The notes below the pieces were generated by a model. It made no database searches, was not told the origin of the DNA, and saw only the letters and a list, made by a program, of their open reading frames with translations. Made by a program: the position numbers and the translations under genes. From contig JABAKD010000017.1 in NCBI GenBank assembly GCA_012845835.1, positions 5,258,151 to 5,322,150 on the forward strand: a stretch of 64,000 nt of DNA, given 5' to 3'. This document shows, one piece after another, positions 11,520-22,420 of this stretch (its first letter is position 1; the number at the start of each line of letters is the position of its first letter). This DNA is from Undaria pinnatifida. Taxonomy: Eukaryota; Sar; Phaeophyceae; Laminariales; Alariaceae.

Positions 11520-12395
11520 CTGTGCGCAGAAATTACAAAACCCGTTTTTGAGGGGGACAAAATCTGACAGCTGTGGAAGGAAATACATCGGTTTATCAGG
11601 TGAATCAGTGAATCCTGTAAGTCGAATAACCGGTAAGGGGAGGGCGGAGTTTTTAAGGACGTGGGGGCCTGGGTTTGATGAAGACGGAGCGGGGCGGGGG
11701 AGGGGGGGGGGGGGACGGGCGGGGCAACTCAATCTGTGCGTGGAAACTATAAATCCTTTAAGGGGATAAATCTGGCGGTTTTGGAAATAATGCACCAGTT
11801 ATCATGTATGCTGTAAGTCGTGCAACCAGTGAGGAGAGAGCGGAGTGTTTCAGGGGGTGGGCGTGGGGGTGGGGGGGTGAAAGGGGCTTTTTAACAGCTT
11901 TTGAAAGCATATATGTAGAGGTTTGCTATACGCGTGGTGCTAGGTCTAGGCGATGGTGCGGGTGGTGGGGAAGGAGGGGGCGTTTTTTTTGGGGGGGGAT
12001 GAATTGAAGTAGCGGCATGGATGGCTCTAGAAGGATAATGAGGTGATATCAAGTGCAATGGAAGTGTTTACTACTTTGGCAGAGTTCGATGTTAGGTGGG
12101 GCGTTTGAGCAAGAGGGAGGGGGGGAAAAAAGCGGGGGGGGGGGGGGGGGGGGGGTTAACAGGGTTAGGCCACATGTATTACGAAAATAAAAACACGCTC
12201 CAGCTGTGAGAGCGAAGATTTTGTCGAAACTCATCTTTGCAAGCTGTGTGTGATACTCCGATCACGCGTATTACGCATATATGTATATAGGGGTTTGCTA
12301 TACGCGTGGTGTTAAGTCTAGGCGATCGTGCGGGTGGTGGGGAAGGAGAGGGCGTTGCGGGGGGGGGCGTTGGGGGGGGGGGGGGGGGGGGGTGA
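11520..12395. repeat. Degenerate direct repeats with long G-runs
   Basis: A block with 'tgtgcgcagaaattacaaaa' and 'gtaagtcg.ataaccggtaag' at 11515-11660 recurs degenerately at 11728-11850. A second block, 'gctatacgcgtggtg.taggt', occurs at 11920 and again at 12298. G-runs at 11700-11713, 12137-12155 and 12371-12392 are strikingly long. A partial S3 copy is at 12192-12270. No gene seen. Confidence 0.6.
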
Positions 12396-12599
12396 ATTAA
12401 ATACAGAGGGACCACTCCTGTGTGAGCAATAAAAACGATGCACGGGCGTCGTTCATTTCCTTGCGTTGCGGCCTCCCTTCGGCCGCACGCCCTACACGGA
12501 AAAAAATCGGCATACCCATCTTGGTGCGAGATTGTGCGCACCAACGGCAGAAAAAACAATACCCCCCCCCCCCGATCCCATCCGGGGGTGAACAAAAAA

Positions 12600-12795
12600 A
12601 ATACGCCCTCCGCAGGAGCCGCATGAGGCCGTAAGCGAGAAACGCGAACCGTCATCACACGTGCTTCGTAGTCGCCTTGTTGGTGCATGTACAAGTTATC
12701 TGGGTGGTCCGCATCTATCTCAAACTTCTTGTATTGGCGCAAATGAGCTCGCACCAACCTGGGTGTGTTTCCCGAGCAACATCGCTCTCCTACAC
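12600..12795 (-). pseudogene. Unrecognised protein-like open stretch, minus strand
   Basis: Read on minus from about 12795 down to 12600, one frame stays open for roughly 60 codons. It has a mixed, non-repetitive composition with segments RLVRAHLRQYKKFEIDADH and DNLYMHQQGDYEARVM. Downstream on the same strand it runs into G/C-run DNA. I do not recognise the family. It could be an exon of an unseen gene, a transposon protein remnant or chance. No supporting splice context or partner exon was identified. Confidence 0.25.
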
Positions 12796-13505
12796 CTGTA
12801 CAAGTAGCTCGGACTTCTTCGTGTGGCCGATTCCGTGATCAAGTCGGTTTTGTTCGGAACCTGTTATTTGTTACCTGGTAGGTCCTAAAGGTAGGGGAGT
12901 GTGTGAGTAGCGTATTAGACTATACCAATAGTAACTAAAGTACCAATAGTTAGTAATACAAAAAGTACAATAAGCTGTGATTGTACTAGTAATACTTGGT
13001 GTAAATAATAAGTTATACTATGAATACAAACTATAGGATACTGACAGCATGTCGTTACCCGACGTGCTATTCAATTGGCTAAGGTACCAACACTTGATTG
13101 TGCGCGAAAATCTTCTTTTTTCCGCGGTGGCGTCGCATCTATCTTGACTGTCGTGTTCGTTTGTGCCTAGACCCGGTGGTGTCATCAACTTCATGAAAGA
13201 AAAAAAGTCAGTTATTATTAGTTGGCCCTTACCCTGTCAACCAACGAATAACGACCCAAAGGGATTAGTTACCGTACTATCATTAATAATAGTAAACGAG
13301 TCATCCCACCATAGGGGTTTCCACTTCTTGGGCCAAACGTTTCTGACCGGTCGAGCGTCTCGAGCAAGGGTGCAACTATCGGCCAAGAGGAAAAATTGAG
13401 TCGGGTTGCGCGAATGAACGCCTTCCAGGACATTTTTCGGGTGCGATGATGAGCTCCTCATGTTAGAAGCTCAGAACCTTCCTAGAATCTTCTCTCTTTA
13501 AATAT
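12796..13505. other. No gene seen
   Basis: AT-rich around 12900-13030, with 'taccaatagta'-type short repeats. No coding or repeat feature is supported. Confidence 0.4.
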
Positions 13506-13507
13506 AG

Positions 13508-13672
13508 ATATCCTCCGACGGATGGGGAAAAAAGAAGCTCAAGCTCACCACACTTCCACGTATTTTCATGCGCATGGTGCGTCGATTTAACTCGATTGCG
13601 ATCGCAATCCAGCGCTAGCTGCCGTGTCCTTCGGTTCCCACTAAGGCGATAGCGTGAGCTGTCACTTCTGCA
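13508..13672 (-). repeat. S2 dispersed repeat
   Basis: On plus the copy begins 'tcctccgacggatggggaaa' and continues with 'cacacttccacgtattttca', 'gtgtcgatttaactcg', 'ccagcgctagctg' and 'gcgatagcgtgagctg'. On other copies the plus-strand 5' side carries a T-run or T/A-rich microsatellite. The element therefore probably reads on minus and ends in an A-rich tail, as a SINE would. Confidence 0.8.
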
Positions 13673-13681
13673 CCCGTAGGG

Positions 13682-14060
13682 CAGTGTTATAAGGCTTGGT
13701 TTGGGTAAGCTATAGGTTAACCTTTTGCAAGTGGTCAAACGAACTAATACCCATTGATACCTTAACAAATGGCGTCGTCGACAGACCATGGGTCTTTAGG
13801 GTCGTGGGTTCAAATCCCACATCCACCATAATAAACATTTTCAGATTTTCCCCGCGTCGAACTTGAAAAATACTCTCCGCGGTATACCCAGGAAATGAAA
13901 CGGGTTCGATAATTGGCAGGTCCGCCCGTATATCCGGCCGACCTGCTATCCCGCCGTTTCGTGGGGGAACAGTGTTGTAAGGCTTAGTTTGGGTAAGGTA
14001 TAGGTTAACCTGTTGCAAGTGGTCAAACGGACTAATACCCACTAATACCTTAACAGCGGC
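13682..14060 (+). repeat. ~85-bp direct repeats flanking a tRNA T-arm-like segment
   Basis: Two direct copies of a segment with 'taaggcttggtttgggtaag' and 'aagtggtcaaacgaactaat' lie at 13685-13768 and 13975-14057. Between them, 13800-13828 carries 'gtgggttcaaatcccac', a perfect 5-bp T-stem with a 7-nt loop, followed by 'atccacca'. The matching 5' acceptor half is missing, so this is a tRNA-derived or retroelement-related repeat rather than a working tRNA gene. Confidence 0.55.
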
Positions 14061-14589
14061 ATGACTCCAAATTTCAGTCGGTTACTCGTAGTCGGCTTTT
14101 GTTATTCCACCTTAGGAGCTTTTATACCATTGACGCGTGCTACGATAGAGGTATCACTTTTCGTCCGAAATGGTTTCTGAATGACGGTGCTCCCCGTAAC
14201 CCAAAATTGTCGGGGAAAAAAAAAAATAATGGGCCATTTATTTTTGTGCGCATGATCCTCGTTGTGTCCCTAGGCCACGCGTTTTTTTCATCCGGTATGT
14301 AGCAGTTTTATTTTCCCCCAAAATCAGTTTTTTGAGAGGGACATGTCTTAAGCTCCCAAATTGAGGAGTAGTATTACAGAAAAAAAGTGGAGCACCTCTA
14401 TCATGGCACGCGTCCCCAATCTACCAACAGTACACCGTGCAACACGCACGACAACCCACTCTCTCGGACCCACCCTCTCGGACGTCGTTCAGGGACATTT
14501 TCTGCGACAACGGGGGGGCGTGCAGACAAAAGTCAAGGCCACGCACATGCGGAAATGGAAATATCTCAACGATATCGTACGTCTTCTCA
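14061..14589. other. No gene seen
   Basis: Parts of this stretch ('gaggagtagtattac.ga', 'tgctacgatagaggtat', 'catttttcgtccga') recur at 46220-46520, so a low-copy dispersed repeat is present. No coding region is supported. Confidence 0.4.
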
Positions 14590-15284
14590 ACGCCGCCTAA
14601 ACAAGGCCGAGTGACGCATCTACAGACGACACCTTCTCAGAGCTCCCTTAGGTAGAGGAGTGCAAAGGCCGAGCGACGAGTCTATTGCATGGAGTGAAAA
14701 GCCGAGTGATACGTCTATTACACGGAAAGATCTCCACGGACGGTAAACAGGTATCTTCTTAGGGTCGCCTTAATTAGGGAGAGCGCAGAACGTCGAGCGA
14801 TGCACCTACGGAATGAAATCAACGATATCTTCTCAAACCCGCCTTAGGTAGCAAAGAAACGCCGAGCAGCGCATCAACGGAAAGGTCTACTACGAAATAT
14901 CGAGGACATATTCTCAAAGCCGCCGCAGGGAAATAAGCGCAAAGGCCGAGCGACGCATCTGTTATACGAAAAGATCTCGACGATATGTTCTCAAAGCCGC
15001 CTCAGGGAGAGTGCACAGAAATGCCGAGCAGCGTATGTATCTATAATACGGAAAGATCTCGACGACAGTTTCTCAAAGCGGCCTTAGGGAGAGGAGTGAA
15101 AAGGCCGAGCGACGCATCTGCGTAAATCTCGACGATGTGTTCTCCAAAAATCTGCCTAAGGGAGAGTGCACAGAACTGCCGAGCAGTGCATCTACGGCAA
15201 GCTTCCCACGATATATACATTTTCGAAGCGGCCTTAGGGAGAGTGCAAAGGCCGAGAAACGCACCTACAGAAACATCTCCAGTT
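14590..15284. repeat. ~78-bp degenerate tandem array
   Basis: About nine to ten copies are marked by 'ggccgagcgacgcatct', 'ggaaagatctcgacga' and 'tctcaaagccgccttaggg'. Core spacing is mostly 70-90 bp. No coding potential beyond repeat frames. Confidence 0.85.
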
Positions 15285-15512
15285 TTATCGCGCACAGGGT
15301 TCAGCATTCCCACTTTTCAGCCATTTCCGCTCGTCGATTTCCATCGAATTTAGATAACTCACGCTCTCGCGCTTTCCGCTAGTATTTTTTTTTACGCGAG
15401 AAAAAGCCCCTCCAAGCATGAGTATGCACTCGGTGAGACTCGAACCCACGACCTTCGCATTAAAAGGAGCAAGACTAACCTAGTTTCATACTCCATCGGG
15501 GACGCCGACGGG
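15285..15512 (-). repeat. S1 variant with a different tRNA-like head
   Basis: The body ('ttttatcgcgcacagggttc', 'ctcacgctctcgcgctttcc') matches S1. The minus-strand head is a different tRNA-like sequence: 'gtggg ttcgagt ctcac' forms a T-arm and 'gatggagtatgaaactaggt' precedes it. This suggests a SINE subfamily that exchanged its tRNA head. Confidence 0.65.
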
Positions 15513-16104
15513 ATATGATATTTACAGCAGTAGCAGGCATTCACAGCAGCTGGTAGTCTACAACTCAACAAACGACAAGTAATCGGTTAATGCCACTGCT
15601 AAAGCTAAACACGCTCACACACGTAACGTACAATGCGAGTAAGAACATTTCGATGGATGATGTTCGACGTTCCATGTACGGTGTTCCATGTTGCAGTAGG
15701 TTGATCGATGTTAGCTCCCCCTAAATCAGCTACGTTACTCATATCATACGATACCCGCATCGCATTACGTTTACATATTACTATTTTTTTTCATGGTGTA
15801 CTTCGTATTTTCTTCTTTTCGAATGTTTCTACTCGAGAATGACAGCAGCCTTTCCTGTGAGCAAGCTTAGTTAATCCCTCAAGCCTTTACAACTTCACAC
15901 ACAAAAAATGACGGAAAAAAACTGCCGATTACCGCATCGGCCACATGGAGCAACCCGGCCTGTTGGTGTACGAGATGTCTTCGGACTGCAACGCAGGAAG
16001 CTCTGAGGCAAGGCAAGCGTGAGGCATGACGATGCTCGGATTACCTCGAAGCTTTTCCTAGACGCTTGATTGATTAGATCACGATCGTCGCTTTTCGGTC
16101 TGGA
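15513..16104. repeat. Unresolved DNA with R10 repeat copy
   Basis: Positions 15925-16100 ('catcggccacatg', 'ctgttggtgtacgagatgtc', 'aaggcaagcgtgaggc') match 61435-61600 and part of 41250-41370, so a dispersed family is present. No gene seen. Confidence 0.5.
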
Positions 16105-16250
16105 ACACTATAACCAATATATAATCAAGCCCATGTACTATAACCAAGATATAATCAAGCCCCTATACTACAATCAAGATATAATCAAGCCCCTATACTA
16201 TAATCAATATATAATCAAGCCCCTACACTACAATCAAGATATAATCAAGC
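16105..16250. repeat. ~31-bp tandem array
   Basis: Four to five copies alternate 'atataatcaagcccctatac' and 'tataatcaa'. The array lies immediately downstream of the R10 copy, which at 61620 also ends in 'gatataatcaagtcccg', so it was probably seeded by the end of that element. Confidence 0.85.
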
Positions 16251-16494
16251 GCCGAAAGGGTTCATGTGGCAACAACAAACGCAGGGAACTAACCCCATCC
16301 CTTCGGAAGGCTCAAGCTCGCCCGGGGCAGTCACGCTTCTCTGCTCAATATTTGGGGGCGTACTTCCAAAAAAGAAATAGAGGCGGCTGAAAAGGGAGCC
16401 CCGAGCAGTAAGACCAACGACCTGCAGGAACGTTTTTGCATAAAACCCGACGGTCCTTCAAGATTGAGCTTGAGTCGTCGACGGCGCATATCCC

Positions 16495-16835
16495 CAATCC
16501 GAGGAATGCAGCTGTACAACAGGAAACCCGAGTTGGGGGGAAAAATACTTGGTTTTAGTACATAATGAGAGGGGTATATCGCCAACCCACGGAAATCAGC
16601 TGTACAACTGGTGACCCGTTTTGGGAAACAAATTATTTGGTACTGCTGCAGTACATTATAGAGAGGGTTATATCGCCAACCCAAGAAAGCAGCTTTACCA
16701 CAGGAAAGCCGTTTTTTTTTTGGGGGGGGGGTTACTTGGTACGACTAAAACATATAGGGAGGGGTATATCGCCAGCCCAGGGAAGGCAGCGTTACAACCG
16801 GAAAGCCGTCTCGATGAAAATACTTGGTACTACAG
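16495..16835. repeat. ~95-bp degenerate tandem array
   Basis: Three to four copies contain 'cagctgtacaactggtgacc', 'acttggtac' and 'gagggttatatcgccaaccc'. Core spacing is 86-99 bp. Confidence 0.8.
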
Positions 16836-17114
16836 AAAAAAAAAAGAAAAGGGCGTTGCGGTTCTTAAGAGATTGATAAGTGCAGTCCACGCTACTAATC
16901 GTGATTTAGTGTTCCAGGGTGAAACGGTGGTGCCCAGCAAGTGGACCACCCCCCCCCGGCTCAATTGGTCAGCATGTCTAGTACCCGGATGCCACCCCGA
17001 CCTGAATGTATTTGGCACCATCATCGCACTTCACCCAATTCTACTACAGACGGACCCCGTCAGTCGAGAAAGGCCCTTTTCGACTGGAGACCGAATCGGA
17101 TTTTTTCCTTCACT

Positions 17115-17252
17115 ATCCCTGTCGCCCCGGTGGTCAGGTGGTTACCCTGGAATACTACTACCGTTGTTCCTTGAGTTCGATTCCCACCGCCGTCCGTGGT
17201 GACAGTTTCACTTTATTCGCAAAAATGCAAAAATGCAACAAAAAAAAAAAGG
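17115..17252 (+). repeat. tRNA-headed SINE-like element with A tail
   Basis: It begins 'gtcgccccggtggtcaggtgg' (box-A-like). About 40 nt later comes 'gagttcgattcccacc' (box-B-like), then a short body and an A-run at about 17238-17250. The head resembles S1 heads (gtcgccccggtgg), but the body differs. Confidence 0.65.
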
Positions 17253-18205
17253 ATCAACTGCTGAGAGCGCCTAGCAGCGCGGGTAGGTACAAATCGACGC
17301 GCGTCGACAAGGGAAGGAAATGCTGAATTATTATCGCGTTAAAAAAAAAGGCACATAACGTGGCGGGGAGGGGTGCGGAGGGCCCGATATGTAACCCCGG
17401 ATCTGAGCTACCACTGGGAGGGGGCGCGAGAGCAGTGCCAGGAAAATAAATAGGGGGAAGAAATAAAGATGACTACAAGAATATGTCGAAAAAGAATTTT
17501 CCGACCCAAACTTTTTCGACTTAGCGATTCGACTGGCAGATCCAAACGAAACGTTTATCTTTTCCCACTGGAGCTACCTGTCGAAAAAGCCAGCCGAAAA
17601 CGTGTTGTAGAACCCATCGCACCGCTCTTCCCACCACAAAAACACACGCACGCCCCACGGCAATGCCCTACAACAACGCCGACGCTGGCTAGGCTGTTGC
17701 TGCAGCTGCTCCTCGTCGCAAGTCAGCGTGGCACATCCCTAGTCCCGCCCGCCAGCAGTGTTTATCCTACGATGGCAGACGGCAGCAGCGCGCGGTATCG
17801 ATGGCAACTTCCTACCAACAGCTACGCTTGCTGGAGCTTTTGCGACCCTCGGCCGGATGCAACGGCACGAACAACGTAGCTTTGGCAGCTTTGGGCCTAG
17901 TCCAACGCCACCAACCCGCTTGGACGAGGGCACGTCGCGCGTGTGAAGCACGCGTGGCTCGCGGAGTACACACGACGCACCGAGCTTCCAGCCGACTTTC
18001 GACGGCACACAGCTCAGTACTCCCTCACACCAACCGCCTTCGGAAAAAGCACAAAAACTATGAAATCGACTCCACTGACTATACGAAGGGGGCCCAGAAT
18101 AATCCAGTCGAAGAAAAGTCCAGTCGGAAAAGGGCCTTTTGGACTCACGGGTCCGACCGTATAAGAAATGGCCTTCGTGGCTCAAAAATATAAGCATCCC
18201 CAGAA
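17253..18205. other. Unrecognised DNA with short open stretches
   Basis: A plus-strand frame is open over 17469-17879 (136 codons) and a minus frame over 17739-18197 (152 codons). Neither shows a motif I know, and both are compositionally biased. The segment around 18105-18190 ('gtccagtcggaaaagggcct', 'cgtataagaaatggcctt') is repeated degenerately at 18440-18520 and inversely near 17045-17100, which argues for repeat DNA. Confidence 0.35.
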
Positions 18206-18208
18206 GAT

Positions 18209-18424
18209 TTTTTTTTTTTTCTTTTTAATCCTACGGCGGATGGGGGAAAATAAAGCTTTAGCTCACCACACTTCCACGTATTTTCATACGCGTCGTGTGT
18301 CGATTTAGCTCAGTTGCTTTCGCAGCCCAACGCTAGCTGGCGCACCCTTCGGGTCCCATTGTGGGTATAGCGTAAGCTGTCCCTATCAGTGGTCTTCGTT
18401 ACAACCCCGGCAGCGCAAGCTCCC
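18209..18424 (-). repeat. S2 dispersed repeat
   Basis: A T-run on plus is followed by 'cggcggatgggggaaaataa', 'cacacttccacgtattttca', 'tgtgtcgatttagctcagtt', 'cgctagctggcgcacccttc' and 'cggcagcgcaag'. The layout is the same as in the other S2 copies, with the A-tail side at 18209. Confidence 0.85.
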
Positions 18425-18589
18425 AGAAGAATCAAATCGAAAAAAAGTCCGGTCGGAAAGGGCCCTCTTCGACTCACCGATCCGACTATATAAGAATTTG
18501 CCTTAGTGGCCCAGAAACATGACTATCCTTCCCTCCGTAGGAAACCCCCGGAGGCCGAGAGCATATAGCAAACCGACATGATATCGCGT

Positions 18590-18760
18590 GGACTGCACTT
18601 GCCCCGTCCAACCACCAAAAAACAAAAATCCCACGCACTAATTCCAAGTTATTTGTGGCAAAACACGAGGGTGCGGCGTTTCCAACTACCGAAAAACAAA
18701 TCCCACACACCAATTCCAAGTTATTTGTGGCAAAAACACGAGGGTGCGGCGTTGCAAGTA
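18590..18760. repeat. Two ~75-bp direct repeats
   Basis: The unit contains 'aattccaagttatttgtggc' and 'aaacacgagggtgcggcgtt'. The two copies lie about 73 bp apart, with small indels. Confidence 0.85.
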
Positions 18761-19385
18761 CATCGTACAAGTAATGCTTCAGTCCATCTGGTCCATGGGT
18801 TGTGTAAATGATCGTGTGCCTTCGTACGTATATCATATCGACGTTCGGTGTTCGATGTGCTGTGTTCGACGTTTGATTGGTTGACCCTGACCCTGGACCC
18901 TGGACTCTTGGTCGACTCTTCCGGTGCGTCAGGCGAGGGGCGGGAGGTCAGGCAGCAGAACGTTCGGGATCCGCCGACATAATCTGTACGATGTGCGTAT
19001 CACAGGTATCATACGTAAGAGTATACTCTGTAATCTACGCGTATGATATACTCTGAATATATGAAATCAGGACCAAGACTTCGTGGGCGTGCTGGTGATT
19101 TCTGTGGTTTTTCTTTTTCTCCGGTATGGATCACTCAATCCAATACCTATCCGTAAAAACGAAGAGAAAGAATACTGAAAGTTTGCTGCAGCTAGTATTA
19201 GTTCTCTCCGGCACACATCACTTAATGTAATTCTTGGCTTGGGTGAGGCCTCCTGCGCCGGCAAGTGGTCCCACTCCAAACTCTCACGCCCCTACCAACC
19301 ACCGTGGAGCCACCTCACCCAAACTAACGTTAGTTGTAGCCTTACTGTCGTCCGCGAAAATCGGTGCCAACAGTAGGTCGGGAAC
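18761..19385. other. No gene seen
   Basis: Short reiterations such as 'gttcgatgtgctgtgttcga' occur near 18840. A plus-strand open frame at 19234-19494 is Pro/Thr-rich, runs into an S2 copy and is not credible as a gene. Confidence 0.4.
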
Positions 19386-19582
19386 ATTTTTTTTTGTTTA
19401 TCCTCCGGCGGATGGGGAAAAAAAAAGGCTTACCACACTTCCACGTATGTTCGAACATGTCGTCTGTCTCATGGTATTCGTAATCCAGCGCTAGCTGGTG
19501 TATCCTTAAGTTCCCGCGGTAGCGATAGCGCGAGCTGTCCCTACCGGCAGTCCCCGTTACTACTAGAGCAGCGCAGGCTATA
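19386..19582 (-). repeat. S2 dispersed repeat
   Basis: A T-run at 19388-19397 is followed by 'tatcctccggcggatgggga', the 'cacacttccacgtat' core and the 'ccagcgctagctgg' and 'gatagcgcgagctg' blocks. Confidence 0.85.
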
Positions 19583-19898
19583 GTTGTATGCAGATACTGG
19601 GTACACATAATGAAAGACAACAGCAACAGCAACAACAACAACAGCAACAACAAGCACACGGGCGTGGCACCGGTATCAGTATTACGTAACACGCGATATG
19701 GGCTGTGTGTTGCTGAGTGAGCTGTGTCATCATGCACGTAGTCCTTTTCGTGTTTAGCTGCACACTGCTGTTGTACTTTGATTCCCGGCTTCAGTCGTCG
19801 GGCATCCCATGAGATGCCGTGGTAATTTTCAAATGCTTACATATATTTCAGGTGTAGATTATCCAGAAAGAAAAGAACGTTTTGAAATTGTTTACTCT
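19583..19898. other. CAA/CAG tract, otherwise nothing seen
   Basis: A CAACAG-type microsatellite lies at about 19618-19655. The rest is unrecognised. Confidence 0.5.
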
Positions 19899-20162
19899 TG
19901 CCGTGGTCACAGGTGTCGTCCCTTCTCCCCCCCGGTTCTCGCCTTCAATTTTTATCGCGCACAGGGTTCAGCAATCCCCTTGCTCGTCGATTTTTCATCA
20001 AATGTTGCTAACTCACGCTCTCGCGCTTTACGCAAGTCAATTTGTGCACAAGAAAAAGTCCCCACTAATTTATACGAGTATGGACTCGAGAGGATTCGAA
20101 CTCACGAAAAACTGACCTATACCAGGCTCGAGGATGACCTGATACGCCACCGGGGCGACCGG
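19899..20162 (-). repeat. S1 SINE-like element
   Basis: The full body and tRNA-like head match the 8429-8735 copy. The A tail is missing or decayed on the 19899 side. Box-A-like 'gtggcgtatcagg' and box-B-like 'gagttcgaatcc' lie on minus. Confidence 0.8.
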
Positions 20163-20292
20163 CGTATCATGGCATGCCGCGGCATTATAAATGGGGAGTT
20201 CGATGACATCCCGTCAGTGAAAAATATCATGGTATGTGACACAGCCTGTCGCCGAACACAATAAAGTTCACCCGCTACGATACCTGATATCA

Positions 20293-20592
20293 TTTTTTTT
20301 TTTTCTCACACTTTTACTTTCCAGCTTCTGGACAAGCCGTGGTCACAGGTGTCGTCCCTTCTTCCCCCCGGTTCCTTCAATTTTTTTCGCGCATAGGGTT
20401 CAGCAATCCCACTGCTCGTCGATTCTTCATCGAGGGTTACCAACTCACGCTCTCGCGTTTTCCGCAAGTCAATTTGTGCACAAGAAGAAGTCCCAACGAA
20501 TTTATACGAGTATGCGCTCGGCGGGGCTCGAACTCACAAAACTGACCTACACCAGGCTCGAGGATAACCTGATACGCCACCGGGGCGACCGG
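20293..20592 (-). repeat. S1 SINE-like element
   Basis: A poly(T) at 20293-20304 on plus marks the A tail. The body has 'ttctggacaagccgtggtca', 'gcgcatagggttcagcaatc' and 'ctcacgctctcgcg', and the tRNA-like head ends at 'ccaccggggcgaccgg'. Confidence 0.85.
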
Positions 20593-21132
20593 CTATCTTA
20601 TGATACCCTCATCGACCTTAGTTTTCATATGAGGCATAACTTTCCCGCTGAACTCGCCTCTTTCTAGATAATGCTTTTGCGTATATACATGCAGGTGCAG
20701 GTATGTACACGTTCTCGCCTGAGTATTTAGACTACGCTTTGCGTACATACCACGTATACGTCCGCGGTCGCAGGCGTTCCTTTCCCTCAGCACAGATTAT
20801 CTGTTATTAATAGATGCTCTGGCCTGTAACGCGCCCACGTACATACATAGCGCATGGGGTTCCTGCGGCGTTACGTATACGTACGAGCATTCTCACTTCT
20901 CACTGGCCGTCGATTGCCGGTTTAAAATTCATCCATACAGTGGCCACCAGGCTATCTGCTATGACTACCTCGTACATACACATATACCATACCTGGTACG
21001 CACAGGACACTAAATAAGAAACAGAAGCGCTGACCCAAGCTGGGTTTCTTATTTGGGAACGGGTTCGTTTTACAATAACTTCAGTAAAACGAACCGGATT
21101 TCTTAGTTCCTGACAACCTGAGCCTGCTTTCG
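20593..21132. other. No gene seen
   Basis: Mixed-composition sequence with no gene or repeat that I recognise beyond small TACGTA-type motifs. Confidence 0.4.
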
Positions 21133-21444
21133 TTTTTTTTTTCACACACATCTACTTTCCAGCTTCTGAGCAAGCCGTGGTCACAGGTGTCGTCCCTTCT
21201 CCCCCCCGGTTCTCGCCTTCAATTTTTGTCGCGCATAGGGTTCAGCAATCCCACTGCTCGTCGATGTTTCACCGAGTGTTGCTGACTCACGCTCTCGCGC
21301 TTTCCGCAAGTCAATTTGTGCACAAGAAAAAGTCCCCACGAATAGCGAATTTATACGAGTATGCACTCGGGTGGATTCGAACCCACGAAGCTGACGACTT
21401 ATAATACCAGGCGCGAGGATAACCTCATACGCCACCGGGGTGAC
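21133..21444 (-). repeat. S1 SINE-like element
   Basis: Same architecture as 20293-20592: a T-run at 21133-21142, 'cagcttctgagcaagccgtg', a body, and a head ending 'cgccaccggggtgac'. A small duplication (gaatagcgaattt) lies near 21342. Confidence 0.85.
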
Positions 21445-22009
21445 GTAGTGCTGTTGTAAGCATGTTGTTGCTGTTGTTGTTGTTCTCACATTAACTCGCA
21501 GAATCAAGTCCGTGGTCACAGGACAGGCTCCAGTCACTCTGGAGCTGAGGAATACCCCAGGGAAAATCACAAACAAACCAAAAGTGGTACACGCATATAT
21601 CACAGCTGACGCAATTCATGCCTCCACCAGAGACGTGAAAAAGTTAATCGGGAGTCACCCTACGATGTGCCCAAGGTCCATACTGGTGAATACGTACGTC
21701 CCGCTACTCGCGGCTGAAAAAACCGACTGTACCGCTTGCCACCCAAGAAAAACTACCACGTATATATTGCACGTAGTACCTACCGGTACATATCACTACG
21801 CATACGCACGACAGACGCAAGTCAATTGGAAAATAGAAACAAAGAAAAGATAAGAAGATAGTCTAAAGGGATGGAAGTAAATTATAATACCCTGGTTCTT
21901 GTGCGATGTCCTGTACCACCATTATTACCACCTGCACCATGGCCTACCGGTAGAAGAATACCGCTGTAGCAGATCAGCGCTGGAAGCCCCACCTTTGCCG
22001 AGCGTTCAC
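21445..22009. other. CTGTTG tract and R6 repeat; no gene
   Basis: Positions 21452-21485 form a TTG tract followed by 'ttctcacattaactcgcaga' and 'ggtcacaggacaggctccag'. The same tract plus flank recurs at 58077-58165, so this is a dispersed unit with an expandable trinucleotide head. The remaining sequence is unrecognised. Confidence 0.55.
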
Positions 22010-22200
22010 AAGTACGAGTCACGGGGACCGCCGATAGGGACAGCTCACGCCATCGCTATAGTGGGAACCGAAGGACACGCCAGCTACTACAGCGCTGGAT
22101 TGCGAATGCAATTGAGTTACATCGACACACAACGTGTATGAAAATACGTGGAACTGCTGTGGTGACTATAATAACGCTTTATTTTTCTCCATCCGCCGGA
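22010..22200 (+). repeat. S2 dispersed repeat, plus orientation
   Basis: This is the reverse complement of the other S2 copies: 'ggggaccgccgatagggaca', 'ggaaccgaaggacacgccag', 'gaaaatacgtgga' and 'ttctccatccgccggag'. It faces the next S2 copy tail to tail. Confidence 0.85.
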
Positions 22201-22420
22201 GTTTTTTTTTTTTTTTATTCATTCTGCGGCGGATGGGGAAAACTAAAGCTTAAGCTCAGCACACTTCCACTTATTTTCATACGCGTTCGTGTGTCGATTT
22301 ACCTCAGTTGCTTTCGCAACCCAACGCTAGCTGGCGCACCCTTCGGATCCCACTGTAGCGATAGCGTGGGCTGTCCCTATCAGTGGTCCTCGTTACAACA
22401 GCGCAAGCTGCCGGGGTTGT
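22201..22420 (-). repeat. S2 dispersed repeat, inverted partner
   Basis: The T-run at 22202-22216 is followed by 'ctgcggcggatggggaaaac' and a complete S2 body to 'acagcgcaagctgcc'. Together with 22010-22200 it forms a long imperfect inverted repeat whose arms meet at the A/T tails. Confidence 0.85.
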
